Of a DNA stretch of 30,556 bases, positions 6,822 to 14,119 are shown piece by piece. Source of the DNA: JAUVZF01 sp964449275 (GTDB taxonomy: Bacteria > Planctomycetota > Phycisphaerae > FEN-1346); the NCBI GenBank assembly GCA_964449275.1, contig CAYVAM010000032.1, forward strand, positions 1 through 30,556. The letters run 5' to 3'. Numbering within the stretch: the stretch's first letter is position 1; every line of letters begins with the position of its first letter. Both the position numbers and the translations under genes were made by a program. The notes below the pieces were generated by a model. The model did no database searches. It saw only the letters and a list, made by a program, of their open reading frames with translations, and was not told the origin of the DNA.

Positions 6822-9358
6822 GGGGCCTCCTTCGCGGAGCCGGCAGAAGCCATGTCGCGTTGCTCGATCCACGCGCCGATGTTGGCGCGTTCGGTTGACT
6901 CCATGGCCCGGCGCTTGTCGAGGAACCGGTTGTACCGGGCCAGGTCCTTGGCGGACCAGGCGTGGTCCTCGCGGAACTCGCCGCAGTACGGCACCAGCAG
7001 GTCGATCCAGCAGGCGATCTTGGCCATCTCCTCGGCGGAGAGACGGACGTCGTTGTGGCGCTTCCCGAGCATGGCGAGCAGTTTGCTGGCGGCGGCGCCG
7101 CGGTGGCGCGGCGGCAGCATCGACGGTTCCGACATGCTGTCGATCCAGTTCACCATCGGATGGTTGCAGTTGCCGTCCGTGCCCCGCGTGTGCGTCAGCG
7201 CCAGATACGCCCGGCTGAACTTGCGTTGCGTCTTGCCCACCTCGACCCGTTCGCCCGAGAGGCTGAAGGGTTTGCCCTTTGCACCGGTGTGGCAGCGGAC
7301 GCAATGGCGGTCGAGGATCGGCTGGACCTCCCTGGCGAAACTGAATCCGCGCGGCGGACCGTAGAAGGGATCGAGTTGCTGCGGCCCGGCCGCAAGCGCC
7401 GCCGAGATCCTGCGGCCGGCGGGCGGCGCCGTGTTGGCCGGCTCGTGGCAACCCACGCACGACTGTTTCTCGCCGGGCATGAGCACGGTCCAACTTCGCA
7501 TGGTCTGCACGGCGCGGCCTTCCGAATCGAGGGCCTGGAAGTAAATCGGCGTGCAGGCCGGCACCTCGAACAGCGCCGAGCCGTCGTCGTGGACCCGGGC
7601 GCTGCCGAGGACGACCTTCACGTCCCATGAGCCGTGCCCCACCGCCACGGGCGTCCAGACGGTGCTGGAACCCCCTTTGCCCCGATGGTCCAGCCTGCCG
7701 ATGGACGCGGCCTGGTACTCGACAGCCACGACGCGAAGCCGCTTGATCGTCCCGCGCGGGATGCCCTTCAGGCCCGGCCCTTCGTAGACGTCCTGAACGT
7801 ACACGGCGCCGGTCGTCTGCCGGTAATCCACGAGGTCCGGCCGCCGATGCGGCTGCGGTCGCGGGGCCAGCGGGATGATCTGCTTGCACCCGATGCCCGC
7901 GCCGGCCTCTCGGCCCTGGACGAGCAGTTCGCGCCGGCCGTCGACATCGACCAAGTAGATGTTGAAGCGGCCGAGGTCGCCGTCGGGCGTCGGCAGCGCG
8001 AGCGTTACCAGGAACCGCCGCTCGTCCAGCGGATAGGGATGCTGAAACTGGTCGCCGCCCTCGCCGTACTTGTCCTTGCGGATGGGCTCGGTGTGCCGGA
8101 TCGGCGCGACCAGTTGCACACCGCTGGCCTCCTGGCGTCCCTTTGCCGGGTCGATGATGCCGAGTTTGCCCGCCGCCGGCCGATGGTGGCCCGTCACGAT
8201 GGCCACAATCTTCGTGGTGCCGGGGATCTTCCGCGCGTGCACGATGTTCGTCGGGAACCACGACGTGGCCCCGTAGCACTCGCGCTGCTCCGTGCCGTCG
8301 GGGTTCATGTGGAACAGCGGCTGGGGATAGATCTGGCCGCGGTCAACGTACTCCCACCGCGTGTAGAGCACGCGGCCGTCGTCGGTGGCCGTCGGGAAGA
8401 TCGTGTGGACCTGGTCGAACCCGACGCGCCGCATGAATCGCCCGCGGCCGTCCATCAGGTAGAAGTTGCTCACCGGATTCACGTTGCAGGGCGTCGTCTG
8501 GAAGCAGCGTGTGGAGTTGAACAGGATGTTGCCGTCCGGCAGGTACACGCCCTCGTAATCGGCGAAGCCCAGGCCGCGCGTCAGTTGACGCACCTGGCCG
8601 GTGGCAACGTCCATCTCGTACAGGTGCAGGTCGTCGTCGTTCATGGACTTCTTCCAGGCGAACAGGACGCGCCGGCCGTCGTACGACACGTCCGGGTCGC
8701 GGAGGAAGCCCCTGGGATCATCAATCAGCGTGCGGACCTTGCCGTAACTGCTCGCCGCACCGTCTGCGTCGGCAAACTCCAGGACGTTCAGCGACGAGCC
8801 GGGCAGGAATCCGCCGCGGCTGCCGGGCGAGTCCGAGAGCCCCTCGGTGTACTTCCAACTCCCGCGGTTGAAGCGGTGCTGGGTGAAAACGAACCGCCGC
8901 CATCGCGCCGGCAGCGGCCTCAGGCGCTTCGCGCGGCGGACCTCGCAGGCCCGCAGGTACAGGTTCCGCCATCGCGGGTCGCGTCCCGGCGCGGCGGCGC
9001 GTGCGAGAGTGGCCGCCTCCCGGCGCATCGGTTCGCCGTCGGCGGCGACTTCGGCCAGGACACGGTCGATCATCCGCTGCTCGACGACCGCGTCGGCGTT
9101 GCTGACGAAGCAGGTCAGTTTCGCCAGCACGGGCGCATCGTGCATGGACTCCCGCGCCCGCAGGTGCTTCTTACGCCACCGCTCCTTCTGGGCCTCCAGG
9201 GCCGGCGGCAGGGGAACGCTCATGTAGTCCTGGAGGATCCAATCGCGGACAACGGCGTCCTTCGGCGCGGCCGGACGCCACGCCTCCGAAGCCGCAGCGC
9301 CGGCGGCCGGCACACCCAGCGCGGCCGCAAGAGACACCGTCCGCAGGACAGCAAGCAT
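6818..9358 (-). CDS. HzsA-related exported protein: beta-propeller plus two CxxCH haem motifs
   Basis: 846 residues from the ATG at 9358, preceded by GAAGGAGG; an in-frame ATG at 9385 would put this ribosome site inside the gene. Residues 1-23 form a Sec signal. Residues about 185-400 contain PD40/WD40-like propeller repeats ('DPDVSYDGRRVLFAW', 'YLPDGNILFNS', 'YPLDERRFLVTL'). Two c-type haem motifs follow, CVGCH at 634-638 and CVRCH at 686-690; the second lies in 'REVQPILDRHCVRCHTGAKG', a form typical of planctomycete cytochromes of the hydrazine-synthase-alpha-like (HzsA-related) group. That family name does not imply anammox: no HzsB/C partners are seen. A probable role is electron transfer or oxidase/peroxidase-like chemistry outside the membrane, coupled with the mutarotase encoded immediately downstream. 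Haem attachment needs the host Ccm/Ccs system. Confidence 0.85.
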   Translation of the reverse strand: MLAVLRTVSLAAALGVPAAGAAASEAWRPAAPKDAVVRDWILQDYMSVPLPPALEAQKERWRKKHLRARESMHDAPVLAKLTCFVSNADAVVEQRMIDRVLAEVAADGEPMRREAATLARAAAPGRDPRWRNLYLRACEVRRAKRLRPLPARWRRFVFTQHRFNRGSWKYTEGLSDSPGSRGGFLPGSSLNVLEFADADGAASSYGKVRTLIDDPRGFLRDPDVSYDGRRVLFAWKKSMNDDDLHLYEMDVATGQVRQLTRGLGFADYEGVYLPDGNILFNSTRCFQTTPCNVNPVSNFYLMDGRGRFMRRVGFDQVHTIFPTATDDGRVLYTRWEYVDRGQIYPQPLFHMNPDGTEQRECYGATSWFPTNIVHARKIPGTTKIVAIVTGHHRPAAGKLGIIDPAKGRQEASGVQLVAPIRHTEPIRKDKYGEGGDQFQHPYPLDERRFLVTLALPTPDGDLGRFNIYLVDVDGRRELLVQGREAGAGIGCKQIIPLAPRPQPHRRPDLVDYRQTTGAVYVQDVYEGPGLKGIPRGTIKRLRVVAVEYQAASIGRLDHRGKGGSSTVWTPVAVGHGSWDVKVVLGSARVHDDGSALFEVPACTPIYFQALDSEGRAVQTMRSWTVLMPGEKQSCVGCHEPANTAPPAGRRISAALAAGPQQLDPFYGPPRGFSFAREVQPILDRHCVRCHTGAKGKPFSLSGERVEVGKTQRKFSRAYLALTHTRGTDGNCNHPMVNWIDSMSEPSMLPPRHRGAAASKLLAMLGKRHNDVRLSAEEMAKIACWIDLLVPYCGEFREDHAWSAKDLARYNRFLDKRRAMESTERANIGAWIEQRDMASAGSAKEAP

Positions 9359-9558
9359 CGGACCTCCTTCACGGGACGAGCGCACGTCGTCGTCTTTCGG
9401 ATTAGACTCCGCAGAGCCGCCCGATTATGCTTTGGTGGGGCTGAAACTGCAAGTACCCGGCGATGCCGGATGGGTTTACTCCTGTGCACGGATACCGGCA
9501 CGTGGCGCTGTCGCACGTGCCCGGCCCGTTGGACTGTCAAGGCAATGAGGAGAACGCT

Positions 9559-10473
9559 ATGTCGAAAATCACACGTCGAGGGTTTCTGGCTGGGGCGGCG
9601 GCCGCCGGTGCGGCCGCATTCATCGGACCCCGGACCTTGTTCGCCGGCACTCCACCCAACGTTACGAAAGGAACCGATCGGGTCGCGCTGGGGCGGAGCG
9701 GCCTGAAGCCGACGCTCCTTGGCGTCGGCACGGGCACGCGCGGTGGCAGCGAGCAGTTGGCCATCGGCCAGGCCGGCTTCACGAAGATGATCCGGCACGC
9801 TCTGGACCGCGGCATTCGCTACATCGACACGGCCGACAGGTACCAGACGCATCTGTTCGTCCGTCTGGCGCTGAAGGGCGTTCCGCGCGAGCGATACTTT
9901 ATCCAGACGAAGACCACGGCACGCGGGCCGGAGGTGGCCAGGGCCGACATCAACCGCTTCCGACGCGAATTGAGGGTCGACACCATCGACTCGCTCCTCA
10001 TGCACTGCATGACCAAGGGAGGTTGGCCAACCGACATGCGACCGGTGATGGACGAACTCCTCAAGGCCAAGCAGCGCGGGCACGTCAAGGCCGTCGGCAT
10101 CTCATGCCACGGCTTCGCCCCGTTGGCGGCCGCCGTCGATTGCGGCTGGGCTGACGTTCAACTCGCCCGGATCAACCCGTTCGGCATCCAGATGGACGGC
10201 AAGCCCGACAAGGTGGCCGCCGAACTGAAGAAGATGCACGGGAAGGGGCGCGGCGTCATCGGGATGAAGGTCTTCGGCGAGACAGGCTACGACAGCGCCG
10301 AGAAGCGGCTCCAGGCGCTCCGGTACGTGCTCGGGCTGGGCTGCGTCGATTGCTTCACGATCGGGTTTGTCGCACCGGAGCAGATCGACGAGACGCTCGA
10401 TCTCATTGAGAAAGCGGCACAGCCGTCCGTCGGGTGGCTGCGTGCGCCGCACGCCGTAGAGGCTGCGGCATAG
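9559..10473 (+). CDS. Tat-exported aldo/keto reductase
   Basis: 304 residues. The ATG at 9559 is chosen because GAGGAG precedes it and places the Tat motif (T5-R-R-G-F-L) at the N-terminus; the frame extends to an ATG at 9463 without a signal. The AKR barrel begins about residue 40 ('VALGRSGLKPTLLGVGTGT'). The catalytic tetrad is visible: D90 and Y95 in 'YIDTADRY', K118 in 'IQTKTT' and H149 in 'LLMHC'. It should reduce or oxidise a carbonyl/alcohol with NAD(P)H; because the cofactor must be carried in folded form, Tat export fits. A conserved family feature is 'VGISCHG', around residue 182. It is followed by the Gfo/Idh/MocA gene on the same strand after a 240-bp gap that holds two hairpins. 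Substrate is unknown; sugar or keto-sugar is inferred from context. Confidence 0.88.
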   Translation: MSKITRRGFLAGAAAAGAAAFIGPRTLFAGTPPNVTKGTDRVALGRSGLKPTLLGVGTGTRGGSEQLAIGQAGFTKMIRHALDRGIRYIDTADRYQTHLFVRLALKGVPRERYFIQTKTTARGPEVARADINRFRRELRVDTIDSLLMHCMTKGGWPTDMRPVMDELLKAKQRGHVKAVGISCHGFAPLAAAVDCGWADVQLARINPFGIQMDGKPDKVAAELKKMHGKGRGVIGMKVFGETGYDSAEKRLQALRYVLGLGCVDCFTIGFVAPEQIDETLDLIEKAAQPSVGWLRAPHAVEAAA

Positions 10474-10502
10474 TCGTCCACTCGGCGTCTCGCGGCCCGT
10501 CG

Positions 10503-10528
10503 CGCGGCGGCCTTCCCAGGCCGCCGCG
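10503..10528. repeat. perfect hairpin 1 (10-bp stem, 6-nt loop)
   Basis: Bases 10503-10512 (cgcggcggcc) pair perfectly with 10519-10528 (ggccgccgcg) around the loop ttccca. It lies 30 bases after the aldo/keto reductase stop, so it may terminate transcription or stabilise the mRNA 3' end, though there is no T run after it. Its loop is the reverse complement of the loop of the hairpin at 10549-10574. Confidence 0.8.
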
Positions 10529-10548
10529 AGAATTCCGCGAAACGGTGT

Positions 10549-10574
10549 GCTGGTGGCCTGGGAAGGCCACCAGC
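10549..10574. repeat. perfect hairpin 2 (10-bp stem, 6-nt loop), inverse of hairpin 1
   Basis: Bases 10549-10558 (gctggtggcc) pair with 10565-10574 (ggccaccagc) around the loop tgggaa. Together with hairpin 1 it forms an inverted pair separated by 20 bases: the core ggcc-loop-ggcc is conserved, while the outer stem positions differ with compensating changes. This looks like a REP/BIME-type palindromic element; no transposase is nearby. Confidence 0.8.
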
Positions 10575-10713
10575 CGGAGGTTGTGAAACAGTCACTTAGA
10601 GCGAAGAGATGGTGCGGAAGGCCGCTGGAACGTATACTCAGGTTCGCGGCGCCGAGAGCGCGCATCGCGGAACGGCCGGAGACAGGGAATCGTTCATTCC
10701 AGGGAGAATCCCC

Positions 10714-12015
10714 ATGGGTACAACGCGCCGGAGTTTTCTGAAGGCGGCCGCGGCCGCCGGTGTGGTCATGAGCGGCCCGGTCATTCTCGGGGCCAGGACA
10801 GACGCCAAGAAGTACCGAACGGCCCTCGTGGGCACCGGCTGGTGGGGGATGAACGTCCTCCGCACCGCCGTCGAGTCCGGCCAGTGCCGGACGATCGCCA
10901 TGTGCGACGTCGACCAGAACCAGTTGGACCCGGCCGTCGCCGACATCCATAAGCGCACGGGCGACACCCCGCACAAGTACAAGGACTACCGCGAACTCCT
11001 CGAGCGGGAGAAGCCCGAGATCGTTATCGTGGCCACGCCCGACCACTGGCACCCGCTGATAACGATCGCCGCCGTCAAGGCCGGCGCCCACGTGCACGTC
11101 GAGAAACCCGTCGGCCACACCGTCTACGAGGGCCGCGCCATGGTCAAGGCCGCACGCGAAGCCAACCGAGTCGTCCAGGTTGGCACGCACCGGCGGGTCT
11201 CGCCGCACAACATGTCGGCGATGCGGTTCCTGAAGGAAGGGAAACTCGGCAAGATCGGCATGGTTCGAGCGTTCGTGCACTACGGCGGCGGCCCGGGAAA
11301 ACCCGTGCCCGACTCGGAGCCCCCCAAGGGCCTCGACTGGGATTTCTGGTGCGGCCCCGCGCCGCTGCGGCCGTTCAACCGCCGCATGCACCCCAAGGGT
11401 TTCCGAGCCTTCCTCGACTATGCCAACGGCACGTTGGGCGACTGGGGCATCCACTGGATGGACCAGATCCTCTGGTGGACCGAGGAAAAGTACCCACAGA
11501 CGATCTTCTCCACGGGCGGCCGCCACATCAAGCGGGACAACACCGACGCACCCGACACACAGGTCGTCCAGTTCAAGTTCGAGTCGTTCACGGCCGAGTG
11601 GGAGCACCGGCAGTACGGGGCCAACAACGCAGAGAAGCACAACATCGGCTGCTACTTCTACGGCACCGAGGGGACGTTGCACCTCGGGTGGAGCGACGGC
11701 TGGACGTTCTACCCCTCCGGCCGCGGCCGCGCCCCCGTCCACGTCGACCCGGAACTCCACAAACCCGACGACCAGAACATCCCGGAATTGTGGGCCGACT
11801 TCCTCACGTGCATCCAGACCGGCGCCCGCCCGGCGTGTGACATCGAGATCGGCCACCGTTCCACCAGCATGAGCCTGCTGGGAATGCTCTCGCTGAAACT
11901 GGGCCGGAGCATTCAGTGGGACGGCGAGAAGCAGGTCATCACCGGCGATCCGGAGGCCAACAAACTCCTGCGCCGAAAGTACCGCGCCCCCTGGACGTAC
12001 CCGGAGTTCGCCTAG
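10714..12015 (+). CDS. Tat-exported Gfo/Idh/MocA-family oxidoreductase (canonical EKP)
   Basis: 433 residues. The ATG at 10714 has AGGGAG 7 bases upstream; an upstream in-frame ATG (10609) lacks a site and would precede the signal. Twin-arginine motif T4-R-R-S-F-L-K, hydrophobic run to about residue 26, then Rossmann motif 'ALVGTGWWG' (37-45). The catalytic motif is canonical, E130-K131-P132, and 'GTLGDWGIHWMDQ' supplies the second active-site His. This is therefore the one of the three family members here with an apparently intact active site. It is expected to bind NAD(P) and oxidise or reduce a sugar ring hydroxyl. 'GLDWDFWCGPAP' is the W-rich segment common to planctomycete exported members. 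It converges with the gene ending at 12053; only 37 bases separate the stops. Confidence 0.9.
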   Translation: MGTTRRSFLKAAAAAGVVMSGPVILGARTDAKKYRTALVGTGWWGMNVLRTAVESGQCRTIAMCDVDQNQLDPAVADIHKRTGDTPHKYKDYRELLEREKPEIVIVATPDHWHPLITIAAVKAGAHVHVEKPVGHTVYEGRAMVKAAREANRVVQVGTHRRVSPHNMSAMRFLKEGKLGKIGMVRAFVHYGGGPGKPVPDSEPPKGLDWDFWCGPAPLRPFNRRMHPKGFRAFLDYANGTLGDWGIHWMDQILWWTEEKYPQTIFSTGGRHIKRDNTDAPDTQVVQFKFESFTAEWEHRQYGANNAEKHNIGCYFYGTEGTLHLGWSDGWTFYPSGRGRAPVHVDPELHKPDDQNIPELWADFLTCIQTGARPACDIEIGHRSTSMSLLGMLSLKLGRSIQWDGEKQVITGDPEANKLLRRKYRAPWTYPEFA

Positions 12016-12052
12016 CCCTGCAACGCCATGCAGCACGGCTGGTCTGGAAGAG

Positions 12053-13855
12053 TCAGGAACGCTCCGGCGATGCCTTGATCACGCGGACGAAGGATACGGT
12101 GACGTCTTCGCCTTCCGCCTCGATGGTGAAATCGAAGGCCTCTGCCGCGCCGGGGAAACATGCGTCGCGCAGGTGGAACGTGGCGGTGAAGACCTTCCCG
12201 GTATCGCGGCACGCAGCGGTGCGCCGCCCCCGGTCCCCGCCGGGCCGGGAATACACCAGATTCCACCGGCCGCGACCGATGTCGTGGTACGTGACCTTGA
12301 CGGCCACACGGTGCGGGCCGCCCCGGAGGAACCGGTCGTCGAGTGCGAATCCGATGCGCCCGTTGCCGCCGGCCAGATCGGTCCGCCGGGCGATCCAGTC
12401 GAACTTGTGGCCCGTCGGCACCATCCACATCATCTCGTGCTGGGCGGCCTTGATCGCCGGCTTCGTGCGATACCCGTCGCGGTCGCGCTGGATGAGCCAC
12501 CGCTCGAAGTTGCGGACCGCAAACGTCTTGCCCTTCTTGCCTGCCGCAGACGCCCGCACGGTGCTCTGGCGCAGGTAGCAGAAGGCGTCGGGCGAGTCTT
12601 CCACGGTGTGGCCGAGGGCGAGGCTGACGTAGGCCGTCAGCGCCGGGTCGGTGTCCACCGACGCCGACGACATCCACAGGTAGTTGCGGCGCATCTGGAG
12701 CGTGCGGAGCATCGACTCGTGGTACCGGTACGCGTGGGTCTCGAGCGGGCCGAAGCGCCCCGTCCAGTAGCGGCCGTACTCCTCGTTCTCGTCGCCGAAG
12801 GCCCGGCCCTCGGCGATGGGCGGGCACGTCTCGTCCACCAGAAGGTATCCGTCGTCATCCACGCGCTGGCCCAGCCACGGGTTGTCGAGGTGGTAGAGGT
12901 AGTTCTCGACGAACCCGCACCGCTGTCCCATGCCCAGTTTGTAGGCGTGCCGGATGGCGCGGGCGCCCACGTCGCGGTACTCGGGCTTGCCGACGCCGCC
13001 GGTCCCGGCCCCGACCCAGGCCAGTTTGTGCTCCGCGCCGCGGAAGGCACTGGCCCAGGCGTCGAGACGCTCCTTGAGACACTGCTCCAGGCGCTCGGGC
13101 GTGAGGCCGGTGTGCTTCTCGCACCAAGTGGCGACGTCGCGCGGAACGTACATCTCTTCGCCCCAGGACTTGGAGATGGCGCCCACATAGACGATGCGCA
13201 GGCCCTCGATCTTCGGGATGCCGCTTCGGCCCAGCGCCTCGATAACGCGGAGGTAGCGCCGGTGGTACCGCTCGTCCCAAATGGGGTAACTGAAGAGTTG
13301 GAAGCGGCTCTCCATGCTGGTCATGTCGATGACCGGAATGCCGCAGGCAGCGAGCCAGTCCGGGGCGACGGGCTGTTTGCGCCCCCCTTTATTCATCTTG
13401 TGGGCGACCGTGGCGTAGAAGTGGAAACGGTAGCCCGCGACGCCCTCCGGCGGGTGCTCGAGTTTCGCTTTTGTGGGGCCGAACTCGAAGCGGCCCTCTT
13501 CGGGTTCCACGTCGCGCCAGAAAACGGCGACGTCGAGCAGCCGGTTCCCCGGAAAGCGGCGCTGTTCGCGGCGAGAAAAGATGAGGCCCGAGTTCGGCGC
13601 CGGCCCGATGCCGGGCGGCAGCGACCAGTCCCATCCTTCCACCACGTCGTCTTCGCTGCGCCAGGGCATCAGGCGGACGGCAGCGGCGTCGGCCTCGCCC
13701 GGCCCCAGTTTGGCCGATCGCACAAGGTGGTGGTTGAGAACCTGCTCGGGGGTGGCGGGGTTCAGGTTCATCGCGGGCCTCTCGGCGCCGAGAGGCCGGC
13801 ACGTGACCAGCGCCGCGCAGACGCCGAGCAAGACCAGTGCGACCCGTGTTCTCAT
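12053..13855 (-). CDS. secreted TIM-barrel glycosidase-like protein, family not assigned
   Basis: 600 residues; GGAGGC precedes the ATG. Residues 1-24 form a signal peptide. Residues 85-145 resemble the opening of clan-A-type barrels: 'LLDVAVFWRDVEPEEGRFEF' is the common 'strand then W-x-x-x-E-P-x-x-G-x-x-x-F' signature of GH5/GH42-like enzymes. Possible catalytic acids are the glutamates in 'KSWGEEMYV' (near 240) and in 'FGDENEEYGRYW' (near 360), suggested by position only. The last 130 residues look like a beta-sandwich accessory domain ('VAVKVTYHDIGRGRWNLVY', 'FDFTIEAEGEDVTVSFVRV'). It probably acts on a beta-glycan or is a non-catalytic barrel; I cannot name the family. It sits tail-to-tail with the EKP oxidoreductase and head-to-head with the lipoprotein gene at 14120. 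Confidence 0.7.
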   Translation of the reverse strand: MRTRVALVLLGVCAALVTCRPLGAERPAMNLNPATPEQVLNHHLVRSAKLGPGEADAAAVRLMPWRSEDDVVEGWDWSLPPGIGPAPNSGLIFSRREQRRFPGNRLLDVAVFWRDVEPEEGRFEFGPTKAKLEHPPEGVAGYRFHFYATVAHKMNKGGRKQPVAPDWLAACGIPVIDMTSMESRFQLFSYPIWDERYHRRYLRVIEALGRSGIPKIEGLRIVYVGAISKSWGEEMYVPRDVATWCEKHTGLTPERLEQCLKERLDAWASAFRGAEHKLAWVGAGTGGVGKPEYRDVGARAIRHAYKLGMGQRCGFVENYLYHLDNPWLGQRVDDDGYLLVDETCPPIAEGRAFGDENEEYGRYWTGRFGPLETHAYRYHESMLRTLQMRRNYLWMSSASVDTDPALTAYVSLALGHTVEDSPDAFCYLRQSTVRASAAGKKGKTFAVRNFERWLIQRDRDGYRTKPAIKAAQHEMMWMVPTGHKFDWIARRTDLAGGNGRIGFALDDRFLRGGPHRVAVKVTYHDIGRGRWNLVYSRPGGDRGRRTAACRDTGKVFTATFHLRDACFPGAAEAFDFTIEAEGEDVTVSFVRVIKASPERS

Positions 13856-14119
13856 CCGATGGTGCCTCCAAACGACATCTCGCGGCGCGATTGCCTTGTG
13901 CGTTTCCCGTTGTCGAGGGGGTTGCCCCGGGAGTTGCGGTCGTTATCCCGGATTGCGAGGCCGGAGTCAACCGCCGGCGTGACAGACATTTCTACTTTGC
14001 GTCGACGGCCCGCAGGCACAGCCGGAGTCTTTTTCGCTTGGAAACCGCCGGTCCGTATGACAAAGTGCTCGCCGACGGGCGCGGCGAGCGCGCCTGCACG
14101 GGGGGACGAGGAGATGATA
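13856..14119. other. 264-bp divergent intergenic region
   Basis: This gap lies between the outward-facing starts of the glycosidase-like gene (minus) and the lipoprotein gene (plus), so both promoters should be here. I see no convincing -35/-10 pair, operator palindrome or RNA gene in it. Confidence 0.5.

Noticed and set aside
6822..8279. Extension of the aldose epimerase frame as a large fusion protein
   Set aside because: The extra part is low-complexity Arg/Gly/Pro-rich and overlaps the HzsA-related gene on the same strand in another frame; the signal peptide and ribosome site mark the start at 6821.
6818..9358. Anammox hydrazine synthase
   Set aside because: Only an HzsA-related family feature set is present; no HzsB/C, hydrazine dehydrogenase or other anammox genes are nearby.
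12173..14113. Very long open frame on the plus strand upstream of the lipoprotein gene, antisense to the glycosidase-like gene
   Set aside because: It mirrors codon bias of the GC-rich minus-strand gene, contains no domain, and the lipoprotein's ribosome site and lipobox fix the start at 14120.
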